NCBI RefSeq assembly: GCF_015182285.1
Contig: NZ_PRDM01000004.1
Span: 186,001 to 250,000, forward strand
From: Flavobacterium hungaricum
GTDB lineage: Bacteria; Bacteroidota; Bacteroidia; Flavobacteriales; Flavobacteriaceae
Length of the DNA stretch: 64,000 nt
Direction of reading: 5' to 3'
The notes under the pieces were generated by a model, which had not been told where the DNA came from, did not search any database, and worked only from the letters and a program-made list of their open reading frames with translations. Below, in pieces: positions 1 through 7,661 of the stretch (its first letter is position 1; every line of letters starts with the position of its first letter). The translations under genes and the position numbers were made by a program.

Positions 1-189
1 AAATATCCTGAAAAATTGGCTGAACTTCAGAAATTATTTGATGAACAAGCCAAAGAAAACAATGTGTATCCGTTGATTGACTGGCAGGATGTTTACAACA
101 GAAGGATTCACAATACTGGAGCCGACAAGGGAAAAACAATTTCTGATTTAATCAAACAGGCAACTAAACCTGCAGGAAGTTCAAACTAA
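1..189 (+). CDS. Sulfatase family protein, C-terminal fragment (cut by window start)
   Basis: The first 62 codons read open in frame 1 and end in TAA at 187-189. The text contains LAELQKLFDEQAKENNVYPL, which resembles the C-terminal tail of arylsulfatase-type proteins, where a segment of the form 'ELQ.LF...A..NVYPL' closes the small C-terminal subdomain. The active site lies upstream of the window, so catalysis cannot be judged. Two complete sulfatases and a YeiH transporter downstream support the call. The family hydrolyses sulfate esters, usually in the periplasm or outer membrane. Another alkaline-phosphatase-superfamily enzyme is the main alternative. Confidence 0.72.
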   Translation, partial: KYPEKLAELQKLFDEQAKENNVYPLIDWQDVYNRRIHNTGADKGKTISDLIKQATKPAGSSN

Positions 190-201
190 TTACTATAACC
201 A

Positions 202-230
202 TCCTGCAGGGTTTGCAAAGCCTTGCAGGA
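202..230. repeat. Hairpin with TCCTGCA/TGCAGGA arms
   Basis: TCCTGCA (202-208) is the reverse complement of TGCAGGA (224-230), separated by 15 bases containing GTTTGCAAAGCC. A closely related hairpin lies at 4086-4115, after another sulfatase gene. It may act as a weak terminator after the sulfatase, but there is no strong T-tract, so it may simply be a dispersed intergenic repeat. Confidence 0.4.
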
Positions 231-257
231 ATTTCAAATTATTAAAACTTAATGTAA

Positions 258-383
258 ATGATCATGAAAAGAGTAGACTATGAAATTATCGGAAAAAAGA
301 TTGTCGTTGGGATAATCTTGTTTTTAGTGCCTCTGGCCATTTTAGCTGGAGGATTAACAATAATTAATCAATTTTTAAAATAA
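258..383 (+). CDS. Small single-pass membrane protein, 41 aa
   Basis: A short open frame starts at ATG 258 (or the in-frame ATG 264) and ends at TAA 381-383, 6 bp before the next gene. The peptide has a charged N-terminus (MKRVDYEIIGKK) followed by one hydrophobic helix of about 20 residues (IVVGIILFLVPLAILAGG) and a short tail. I do not recognise a family. The spacing suggests cotranscription with the desaturase-family gene downstream. Its layout fits a small membrane subunit or accessory peptide, but no function can be assigned. Confidence 0.55.
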   Translation: MIMKRVDYEIIGKKIVVGIILFLVPLAILAGGLTIINQFLK

Positions 384-389
384 GAAATC

Positions 390-1454
390 ATGGCAGCAGT
401 TCAAAATTCAAAATTGACTAGAGACTTGACAATCAGTCTTTTTATTTATTCATTGCCTGTTTTGGCAATTTACCTTTATTTTAAGCTTGGAAATGGCGTT
501 GTGAGTGAATCTCACCTTACATTACCAGCTTTCTTAGAATTTCTTCAGCCCGCTTTTGCAAACATCAGAACTTGGGGCTTAACCGTATTTATGATCGTTT
601 TAGGCCTTATCGAATTTGGAGCCGGTTTATACGACGACCAATGGACAGGCGAAGAACGCAAAATTGATATTGTTTCTTTCTTAGCGCCAAAATTACTTTT
701 ACCGCCAATAATTGCATTTTTTAGTTTAACGGCTCTGCCCTATTTAATTCCGAATCTGGCCAATTCACTGTCTTGGGTTCCGTTTTGGGGAGGTTTTTTC
801 CTGATTGCAATTGCCGACGATTTAACGCAGTATTGGTACCACAGACTGCACCATCAGGTTCCGTTCTTATGGCGTTTTCATAGAACACATCATTCTGCTC
901 CCTACATGGGAATGGCAATGGCTTCTAGACAAAACTTTATCTATACGGTTTTCTTTTCTCAAATCTATTTAACTGCAACTTTAACGTATTTAGGTTTAGG
1001 ACTTCCTGCTTTATTTGTTTTGGTTATTAAAAGTTTCATCACTTTGGGAGCGCATTCGAGCATTGCATGGGACAAACCTTTTTACAAATACAAAGTATTA
1101 CATCCAATTGCATGGGTTTTAGAACGATTGATTTCGACTCCGGCAACGCATCATGCGCATCATGCCGATACAAGCGGAGACGGCGTAGGTCACTTTAAAG
1201 GAAACTTTGGAAACATGTTTTTTCTTTGGGATGTCATTTTCGGAACAGGATTAATTACGAGAAAATTCCCAGAATCTTACGGAATGAAATCCTACAAACA
1301 AGAAGAATGGTACGCACAGTTTCTTTGGCCTATATTCAAATCTAAAAAAGAAGGAAGTGCTTTGGCAGAAGGCGTATTATCCGTTCCGTTAAAACCAAAA
1401 ACAGTTGCTGCTGAAGAAAACGCTTTACCCGTTTTAGAACAGGTGCAATCATAA
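390..1454 (+). CDS. Sterol desaturase / fatty acid hydroxylase superfamily protein
   Basis: This 354-residue integral membrane protein has the histidine clusters of the di-iron fatty-acid-hydroxylase superfamily: HRLHH (about residues 151-155), HRTHH (164-168) and HHAHH (254-258), plus a later conserved 'GNFGNMFFLWDVIFGT' block. Several hydrophobic segments lie before and between the clusters. Family members hydroxylate or desaturate lipids, sterols or carotenoids; the substrate cannot be read from the sequence. The next gene starts 2 bp after the stop and sulfatases lie on both sides, so the role is probably tied to a sulfated, possibly lipid-like, substrate. That link is inference. Confidence 0.85.
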   Translation: MAAVQNSKLTRDLTISLFIYSLPVLAIYLYFKLGNGVVSESHLTLPAFLEFLQPAFANIRTWGLTVFMIVLGLIEFGAGLYDDQWTGEERKIDIVSFLAPKLLLPPIIAFFSLTALPYLIPNLANSLSWVPFWGGFFLIAIADDLTQYWYHRLHHQVPFLWRFHRTHHSAPYMGMAMASRQNFIYTVFFSQIYLTATLTYLGLGLPALFVLVIKSFITLGAHSSIAWDKPFYKYKVLHPIAWVLERLISTPATHHAHHADTSGDGVGHFKGNFGNMFFLWDVIFGTGLITRKFPESYGMKSYKQEEWYAQFLWPIFKSKKEGSALAEGVLSVPLKPKTVAAEENALPVLEQVQS

Positions 1455-1456
1455 AG

Positions 1457-2170
1457 ATGAAAAATAAAAAACTTAAATTTAGTTTAACAGCAATTGTATT
1501 TCTAGTTACAATTGCTGTTTTTTCGCAGGGACAAAGTGCCAATTTACTGCTGGATGCTTTTTATGCTAAAGTTAAAAGCCAAAAAAATCCGCAGATTATT
1601 GATGCAAGAGGTTCAGATGAATTTGGACTCAATCATATTGAAGGTGCGGTAAATTTTAATCTTAAATCAGACGATTTCGAGAAACGAGTTATTGCTTTAA
1701 ATCCGTCAAAACCTGTATTTATTTATTCGATTGCGGCGTACAGAAGCGGCCTTTTGGCGGCTGAATTGGGAAAAAGAGGTTTTGCAGAAGTATACATTTT
1801 AGAAGGCGGTATTGCGAGCTGGATCGGTGGCGGAAAACCTTTTTACAGTAATTTAAAAACTAAACTGACACTCGCAGAATACAATAAAATACTTTCTGAA
1901 AATCAATATGTTTTAGTTGACATTGGTTCTAGATATTGTGCAACTTGTAAAACAGTAAAGCCGATATTAGAATCGCTGCGAACTCAATACGGAGCCAAAC
2001 TAAAAATCATCGAAATTGAATTAGAAGAAAGTCCGCAGGTCATTGCAGATTTAAAAAACGTAAAAGTCTTTCCCACTTTAATCTTTTATAAAAATGAAAA
2101 AATTGTTTTCAAAAAAGATGGCTTAGGAGATTTAAAGAATGATGTTGATACCGCGCTGGCTTCGAAATAA
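1457..2170 (+). CDS. Exported rhodanese-like/thioredoxin-like fusion protein
   Basis: The 237-residue product starts with an N-terminal signal or anchor helix (residues about 7-24). A rhodanese-like domain (about 30-125, with IDARGSDEFGLNHIEGAVNF and a GGIASW block) is followed by a thioredoxin-like domain (about 140-237) with the redox motif CATC at 161-164. The expected rhodanese catalytic cysteine appears to be serine (IYSIAAYRS, S91), so sulfurtransferase activity is doubtful while the thioredoxin dithiol is intact. It lies 2 bp after the desaturase-family gene and is probably in the same operon. A periplasmic thiol-disulfide role is likely; its link to sulfate metabolism is contextual only. 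Confidence 0.8.
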   Translation: MKNKKLKFSLTAIVFLVTIAVFSQGQSANLLLDAFYAKVKSQKNPQIIDARGSDEFGLNHIEGAVNFNLKSDDFEKRVIALNPSKPVFIYSIAAYRSGLLAAELGKRGFAEVYILEGGIASWIGGGKPFYSNLKTKLTLAEYNKILSENQYVLVDIGSRYCATCKTVKPILESLRTQYGAKLKIIEIELEESPQVIADLKNVKVFPTLIFYKNEKIVFKKDGLGDLKNDVDTALASK

Positions 2171-2240
2171 AATGTTGGCAGTTTTTCAAATTTATCAATA
2201 AACCATTTATTAGAAATAATAGACCAAAAGTTAACAAGTC

Positions 2241-2396
2241 CCAGCGGAACGAAATATTTATAGAAATAATTAGTCCATTCCAAAAGAGCTCCAGCGGAGC
2301 GGTATATTTTATAATTTGATGTCTAAATGTGTCGCTCCGCTGGAGCTTTTTGGTAGTTTGATCATCACTATATCTATAAATATTTCATTCCTCCGG
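2241..2396. repeat. Nested inverted repeat (REP-like element)
   Basis: Inner arms of 15 bp match perfectly: AGCTCCAGCGGAGCG (2287-2301) and CGCTCCGCTGGAGCT (2333-2347). Outer arms include the perfect 13-bp pair GAAATATTTATAG (2251-2263) and CTATAAATATTTC (2374-2386), flanked by related CCAGCGGAA / CTCCGGA sequence. There is no T-tract typical of an intrinsic terminator. The two-level symmetry suggests a dispersed palindromic repeat. It fills most of the 290-bp gap between the rhodanese fusion and the sulfatase. Confidence 0.6.
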
Positions 2397-2460
2397 AATT
2401 GTGATTTGAGAAAACCTATCAAACCTTCTTCCATTCAATTAAAAAACTAACCAAAATTAT

Positions 2461-4077
2461 ATGGCAAACTATAAAAAAATAACCAAAATTGCTGTTCCCC
2501 TATTAATAGTGCTTCTCATTCTGGCCGTATTTCTATTCTGGCCCATTAATACCGACGGTACTTTAATAAAAGAAGATGCAAAGCTGGCTGCAGGAAAGGC
2601 TGCTTTTCTAGCTCAGAAAGATACCTCAACAAGAGAAAAAAAGCCCAATATTATCATTCTTCTAGCCGATGATTTAGGTAAATATGATATTTCGTTATAC
2701 GGAGGAAAATCGACGCCAACACCGCAAATTGATTCTTTGGCCGCTTCGGGCGTAACATTTACAGATGCATACGTTTCTGCTTCTATTTGTTCGCCTTCGC
2801 GCGCCGGATTAATTACAGGTCGTTATCAGGAACGTTTTGGCCACGAATACCAGCCTGGAGACAGATATCCGAAAAATAATTTAGAATATTATGCTTTCAA
2901 ATATTTGATCGATACCAATAATTGGAGATTAAACGATAAAATCGAATATCCAAATGATGCCTCTATAGCCACTCAGGGTTTGCCAAAATCAGAAATCACT
3001 TTTGGAGATTTAGCCAAAAGAAAAGGCTACAGCACAGGAATAATAGGAAAATGGCATCTTGGCCACAACAAAGGATTTTTTCCTTTGGACAGAGGTTTTG
3101 ATTATCATTACGGGTTTTATCAGGCGTTTTCGCTTTTCGCCCCAGAAGACCAAAATCCCGACATTATTAACCACCATCATAAAGATTTTACCGATAAAAT
3201 GATTTGGGGTAAAGGACGCGTTGGAATTGGACAAATTCGTCGCGATACCACCATTATTGATGAAAAAGAATATCTGACAGAAAAATTTGCAGAAGAAACC
3301 GAAGCCTTTATTGATAAAAATAAAAACAAACCATTTTTATTGTACGTACCATTTAATGCGCCGCATACACCCTTTCAGGTTCGTAAAAAATATTACGACC
3401 GTTTCCCGAATGTAAAAGATGAAAACAAACGAGTTTATTTTGCTATGATCAGCGCACTTGATGATGCAATCGGAAGAATTCGTGCCAAAGTAAAAAAAGA
3501 AGGTCTGGAAGAAAACACTTTAATCTTTTTTGCCAGTGATAACGGCGGTGCCGATTATACTTTTGCCACCACAAACGCACCCTTAAAAGGCGGTAAATTT
3601 TCACATTTTGAAGGCGGAATCAATGTTCCGTTTGCACTTTCGTGGAAGGGGAAAATCAAACCGCATACTGTTTACAAAACACCTGTAAGTTCTCTTGATA
3701 TTTTTACGACGATTGCTGCAGCCATTCATTCTGATCTTCCAAAAGACAGGACTTATGACGGTGTTGATCTGGTTTTTGTTGTGAATGAAAATAAGACTGC
3801 CCACAAAGATCTCTATTGGCGTTCTGGCGATGCAAAAGCAATTCGAAGCGGTGATTGGAAACTAATTCTAAGCGGTAAAACACATGAAAAATGGCTTTAT
3901 AATTTAGGCAGAGACAAATCGGAAACTACAGATCTTGCCACTAAAAATCCGCTAAAAGTAAAAGAATTAGAAAATGCCCTTCAAAATTGGGAAAAGGGAT
4001 TAATTAAACCACTTTGGCCCAATTTAACGTATTACGAATTTGATTTTGGTAAACAAAAATACTTTGTTGATTTATAA
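2461..4077 (+). CDS. Membrane-anchored sulfatase
   Basis: This 538-residue enzyme has an N-terminal hydrophobic anchor (about residues 10-28) followed by the sulfatase fold. Visible features are the metal-binding LLADDLG (D70, D71), the maturation motif CSPSRAGLITG starting at C110 (the residue converted to formylglycine), an IIGKWHLGH block, and a later FASDNGGADY segment that normally supplies metal ligands. It hydrolyses a sulfate ester; the substrate class cannot be told. It depends on a formylglycine-generating enzyme or anSME encoded elsewhere. The YeiH-type transporter gene and a second sulfatase follow directly. Confidence 0.92.
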   Translation: MANYKKITKIAVPLLIVLLILAVFLFWPINTDGTLIKEDAKLAAGKAAFLAQKDTSTREKKPNIIILLADDLGKYDISLYGGKSTPTPQIDSLAASGVTFTDAYVSASICSPSRAGLITGRYQERFGHEYQPGDRYPKNNLEYYAFKYLIDTNNWRLNDKIEYPNDASIATQGLPKSEITFGDLAKRKGYSTGIIGKWHLGHNKGFFPLDRGFDYHYGFYQAFSLFAPEDQNPDIINHHHKDFTDKMIWGKGRVGIGQIRRDTTIIDEKEYLTEKFAEETEAFIDKNKNKPFLLYVPFNAPHTPFQVRKKYYDRFPNVKDENKRVYFAMISALDDAIGRIRAKVKKEGLEENTLIFFASDNGGADYTFATTNAPLKGGKFSHFEGGINVPFALSWKGKIKPHTVYKTPVSSLDIFTTIAAAIHSDLPKDRTYDGVDLVFVVNENKTAHKDLYWRSGDAKAIRSGDWKLILSGKTHEKWLYNLGRDKSETTDLATKNPLKVKELENALQNWEKGLIKPLWPNLTYYEFDFGKQKYFVDL

Positions 4078-4085
4078 AATACACC

Positions 4086-4115
4086 AACCTGCACGGTTAC
4101 AAAACCTTGCAGGTT
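4086..4115 (+). terminator. Hairpin after sulfatase, possible weak terminator
   Basis: AACCTGCA (4086-4093) pairs with TGCAGGTT (4108-4115), followed by only a short T run. It resembles the hairpin at 202-230, so it may be a copy of a repeated element rather than a dedicated terminator. A smaller palindrome, AAAGGTTT / AAACCTTT, follows in the same gap. Confidence 0.4.
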
Positions 4116-4191
4116 TTCCGTTTTCTAACTCCAAATAATAACACTGCGTAAAAGGTTTTAAACCTTTCAGTAAAATAATTATATACATTTA

Positions 4192-5451
4192 ATGTCTATT
4201 CAATCAAAAAAAATAAACCTTCATGAAGACTGGATAGTTGTCCTTTTAGGCTTTTTAATCATCGGGATTTCCCTATTTATTTTTCTTCCTTTAGTACCTG
4301 TTTTCAAATGGGCAAATACGGCAGATTTACAAAACGATGTCTTTAATTTCGAAAATCTTCAAACCCTTTTCATACAATTTGTCTATTTCATTTCGATAGG
4401 AACCATCGGAGCTTTTTTGGCTGGCAAATCTGTAAAAAACTTTCTATTGGTTTTTCCGATAGTGTACCTATTAACCGTGATTGCCTTGATTATTGCCGGA
4501 AACAGTTTTGTAAAAGGACTCAATTTAGAAGCCGTAATTTTTAGTCTGGCAATAGGATTATCTATTGGCAATTTCTTTAAACTTCCGGAATGGTTTCGTG
4601 CAGCACTTTCTACAGAAGTCTTTGTAAAAATCGGATTGGTTTTGCTGGGTACGAGTGTCATTTTTTCAGATATTCTTAAAGCAGGTTCGCTAGGATTAAT
4701 TCAGGCATTAATTGTTGTTTTATCCGTTTGGTATTTTGCCTTTTGGCTTTGCAAAAAATTAAAAGTAGATGATGAATTAACGATGATGATCTCAAGTGCC
4801 GTTTCTATCTGCGGTGTTTCTGCCGCAATTGCGACATCAGGCGCTATCAAAGGAGATTCAAAAAAATTATCGTACGTCATTTCGATTGTTTTGGTAACGG
4901 CCATTCCCATGATGATTTTTATGCCTATTATTGCTAAATATTTTAATTTCCCCGAAGAAGTTACAGGAGCCTGGCTCGGCGGCAGTATCGATACTTCGGG
5001 AGCGGTTGTTGCCTCAGGAACTTTGGTTGGCGAAACGGCTTTAAAAATTAGTACAATTGTCAAATTTTCGCAAAATGTATTATTAGGATTAGCTGCTTTT
5101 GCCATCTCCGTTTATTGGACCTATACACATAATACTTCACAAGGTGAAGTATCAAAACCTACTTTGGCCGTAATCTGGGAACGTTTCCCAAAATTCGTTA
5201 TCGGATTTATTGCCGCTTCCCTGCTCTTTTCTTTTGTGCTGACTCCCGAAGTCAGGGACACTGTAAAAGACAGTATAAAAAATCTGCAGGGACTTTGGTT
5301 TGCCTTGGCTTTTACCAGCATCGGCTTAGAAACCAATTTTAAAGAGCTGCTGCAAAACAACAGTAAAAAACCTTTATACGCCTTTTTAATAGCCCAGCTG
5401 TTCAATATCATCATTACACTTTTAATCGCTTTTTTACTTTTTAGTAAATAA
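4192..5451 (+). CDS. YeiH/UPF0324 family putative sulfate exporter
   Basis: The 419-residue protein is almost entirely hydrophobic, with about ten membrane segments. It carries features of the YeiH family (UPF0324): a duplicated half with SAVSICGVSAAIATSGA (about residues 200-217), a GGSIDTSGAVVASG stretch (about 263-276) and a C-terminal GLWFALAFTSIGLET block. The family is annotated as putative sulfate or anion exporters. Its place between two sulfatase genes fits export or redistribution of sulfate released by them, but that is inference. The start ATG is 114 bp after the previous stop. Confidence 0.85.
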   Translation: MSIQSKKINLHEDWIVVLLGFLIIGISLFIFLPLVPVFKWANTADLQNDVFNFENLQTLFIQFVYFISIGTIGAFLAGKSVKNFLLVFPIVYLLTVIALIIAGNSFVKGLNLEAVIFSLAIGLSIGNFFKLPEWFRAALSTEVFVKIGLVLLGTSVIFSDILKAGSLGLIQALIVVLSVWYFAFWLCKKLKVDDELTMMISSAVSICGVSAAIATSGAIKGDSKKLSYVISIVLVTAIPMMIFMPIIAKYFNFPEEVTGAWLGGSIDTSGAVVASGTLVGETALKISTIVKFSQNVLLGLAAFAISVYWTYTHNTSQGEVSKPTLAVIWERFPKFVIGFIAASLLFSFVLTPEVRDTVKDSIKNLQGLWFALAFTSIGLETNFKELLQNNSKKPLYAFLIAQLFNIIITLLIAFLLFSK

Positions 5452-5480
5452 TGTGATGCTAAATATTAAATAAAAAAAGA

Positions 5481-7130
5481 ATGAAAAAAATCGCATTTAC
5501 AATATCACTTTTAGCCTCAGCCATTGTTTCCGTTCATTCACAAAATAAAACGGAAACTTCAAAACCAAATATTATCCTCATTATGGTCGATGATATGGGA
5601 TATTCTGATTTAGGAAACTATGGTTCTGAAATAAAAACACCCAATCTTGATAAATTGGCCGGTGAAGGTTTACGCCTGCGCGAATTTTACAACAACTCGA
5701 TTTGCGCCCCAACAAGAGCTTCTTTATTAACAGGGCAATACCAGCACAAAGCCGGAGTGGGCTTTTTTGATGTCAATCTGGGTTTACCCGCTTATCAGGG
5801 CTATTTAAATAAAGAATCATTGACCTTGGGAGAAGTTTTCCGATCTGGCGGCTACAGCACCATTCTATCTGGAAAATGGCATGTTGGTTCAGAAGACCAA
5901 GCGCAATGGCCAAATCAGAGAGGATTTGACAAGTTTTATGGAATCTTGAAAGGGGCTTCCAACTATTTTGATACCAAACCACTTCCATTCGGAAAAAATC
6001 CATATCCCGTAAAACTGATTAAGAATAATGTTGAATTACATCCAAAAGACGATTCGTATTACTTTACAGATGAAATTGGAAATAATGCGGTTACTTTCTT
6101 AGACGAACAAAACAAAGAGAACAAACCTTTCTTTTTATATCTGGCTTTTACGGCTCCGCACTGGCCTTTGCAGGCTAAACCGGTTGATATTGCCAAATAC
6201 AGAGGTAAATTTGACGAAGGCTGGGATGTTTTGAGAGAAAAGAGAATTCAAAAACTAAAAGAAAACGGCATTTTACCAACCGATCAAACTGTGGCACCAA
6301 AAGATCCCGAAGTTCCAGAATGGAACAAATTAACCTACGACGAAAAACAATTCTGGAAAGCAAAAATGGAAGTTTATGCTGCAATGGTAGACAATATGGA
6401 TCAGAATGTTGGAAAAGTTTTGGACAAATTAAAAGCTTTGAAAAAAGATAAAAACACGCTGATTATTTTTATTTCTGATAATGGAGCGCAAGGCGGTTTT
6501 AATACTTATAACCCATTGGGAAGAGGTTTAGTTAGAAATGACGGGCCGGTTGGAACTTCGGGATCATTTGATTATCAAGAACAAAACTGGGCTTATTTAT
6601 CTAATACACCTTTACAGCAATATAAAAACAATATGCACGAAGGCGGATTCAGTTCACCGTTTATCGCTTGGTTTCCATCAAAAATAAAAGCCGGAAGAAT
6701 CGATAAAGGAACAGGACATATTATTGACCTTGCCCCTACTTTTTACGAATTGGCAGGAATCGAATATCCCAAAGAATATAATGGTGCTGCGACAAACGCA
6801 TTGGCTGGAAGCAGTTTGTTACCTGTTTTATTTAATAATGTTTCGCAGGTCGAAAGAGGCGCGCCATTATTCTGGGAAAGAGCTGGAAATCGTGCCGTAC
6901 GCGATGGAAAATGGAAACTGGTTTCGACTTATCCTTCTTACGAATGGGAACTGTATAACATTGAAACCGACCGAGGAGAAACGACAAACGTCGCACAGCA
7001 AAATCCTGGAATTGTAAACAAACTTTCGGCCTCTTATTTTGATTGGGCAGACCGAACCGGAGTTGTGGAATACAGTAAATTTAAACTAAAAACAGAAGTA
7101 ATGCCTGGAGGCGCTCCTTTAAAAAGATAA
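5481..7130 (+). CDS. Secreted arylsulfatase
   Basis: This 549-residue protein has a clear signal peptide (residues about 1-20, ending VHS-Q). The sulfatase domain shows MVDDMGYSDLGNYG (D37, D38), the formylglycine motif CAPTRASLLTG starting at C75, SGKWHVG, and ISDNGAQGG with the late metal-binding Asp-Asn. Length and order match arylsulfatase A-type enzymes that hydrolyse sulfate esters. It starts 30 bp after the YeiH-type gene and is probably cotranscribed with it. A strong terminator follows at 7164-7194. Substrate unknown; the maturase is not in the window. Confidence 0.93.
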   Translation: MKKIAFTISLLASAIVSVHSQNKTETSKPNIILIMVDDMGYSDLGNYGSEIKTPNLDKLAGEGLRLREFYNNSICAPTRASLLTGQYQHKAGVGFFDVNLGLPAYQGYLNKESLTLGEVFRSGGYSTILSGKWHVGSEDQAQWPNQRGFDKFYGILKGASNYFDTKPLPFGKNPYPVKLIKNNVELHPKDDSYYFTDEIGNNAVTFLDEQNKENKPFFLYLAFTAPHWPLQAKPVDIAKYRGKFDEGWDVLREKRIQKLKENGILPTDQTVAPKDPEVPEWNKLTYDEKQFWKAKMEVYAAMVDNMDQNVGKVLDKLKALKKDKNTLIIFISDNGAQGGFNTYNPLGRGLVRNDGPVGTSGSFDYQEQNWAYLSNTPLQQYKNNMHEGGFSSPFIAWFPSKIKAGRIDKGTGHIIDLAPTFYELAGIEYPKEYNGAATNALAGSSLLPVLFNNVSQVERGAPLFWERAGNRAVRDGKWKLVSTYPSYEWELYNIETDRGETTNVAQQNPGIVNKLSASYFDWADRTGVVEYSKFKLKTEVMPGGAPLKR

Positions 7131-7163
7131 TTGCTTTTTTTTGATATTTTAAGCAATTATAAA

Positions 7164-7194
7164 AAAAGGCGATTGTATACTGCAATCGCCTTTT
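7164..7194 (+). terminator. Intrinsic terminator after arylsulfatase
   Basis: AAAAGGCGATTG (7164-7175) is perfectly complementary to CAATCGCCTTTT (7183-7194), with a 7-base loop. The A-rich and T-rich flanks make it able to work in both directions. It closes the sulfatase operon before the SusC gene. Confidence 0.85.
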
Positions 7195-7249
7195 GTATCA
7201 TACTTTTTTTTGTTTTGAAAGATTCAAGAATACTGCATTTTTCAATAAT

Positions 7250-7386
7250 TTAATTGACTAAACATGGTGCTTTTTCTGCTTCTTTTTCGCCTTTTAATAC
7301 TTCATACAAAGAATCAAACACACAGTACTAAGAGCTTTTAGTGGATTGGGATTTCTTAGAAGTTTAGGGATGAATCCGAATTTCCA
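7250..7386 (-). pseudogene. Possible decayed gene remnant
   Basis: On the minus strand two protein-like stretches sit next to each other in different frames. FGFIPKLLRNPNPLKALSTV is encoded by about 7386-7319, and DSLYEVLKGEKEAEKAPCLV by about 7318-7250, ending in TAA. A one-base shift separates them, and both are preceded by stops. The composition looks coding, but I cannot name a family and the piece is short. It could be the frameshifted 3' end of a lost gene, or chance. No other gene is visible between 7131 and 7661. Confidence 0.2.
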
Positions 7387-7661
7387 TCACAAGCACTAAT
7401 TCTTTTTCAAAGAAAGCTCAATTTACCAAAGATTTTAAACGCTATATTTGTTAAAAACGTATAAAAAACATAAATTAGCAATCCCATAAGTTAAATTAAA
7501 TACAATTCTTCACTTCTTTTTCTAAGAAAACCACTAATTTTTTCTTCAAAAGTTACAATAAACACAAAAACCGCTTGATTTGTTATTTTTATTGTTAAAA
7601 AATCATTAATAGTTAACATTATTTTAAGATATTTGAGATATCTAATTTAATCGAAAGAAAA
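7387..7661. other. Untranslated upstream region of the SusC gene
   Basis: AT-rich sequence with no open frame of note. A TAnnTTTG-like element with one mismatch (GATATTTG, 7628-7635) lies 27 bp before the SusC start, but I see no matching -33 TTTG at the usual spacing. A promoter is expected somewhere here because a terminator closes the preceding operon. No sigma/anti-sigma pair or hybrid two-component regulator is adjacent. Confidence 0.3.

Noticed and set aside
4701..5105. 134-residue minus-strand frame opposite the YeiH-type transporter
   Set aside because: Antisense to a clear membrane transporter; no signal or motif supports it.
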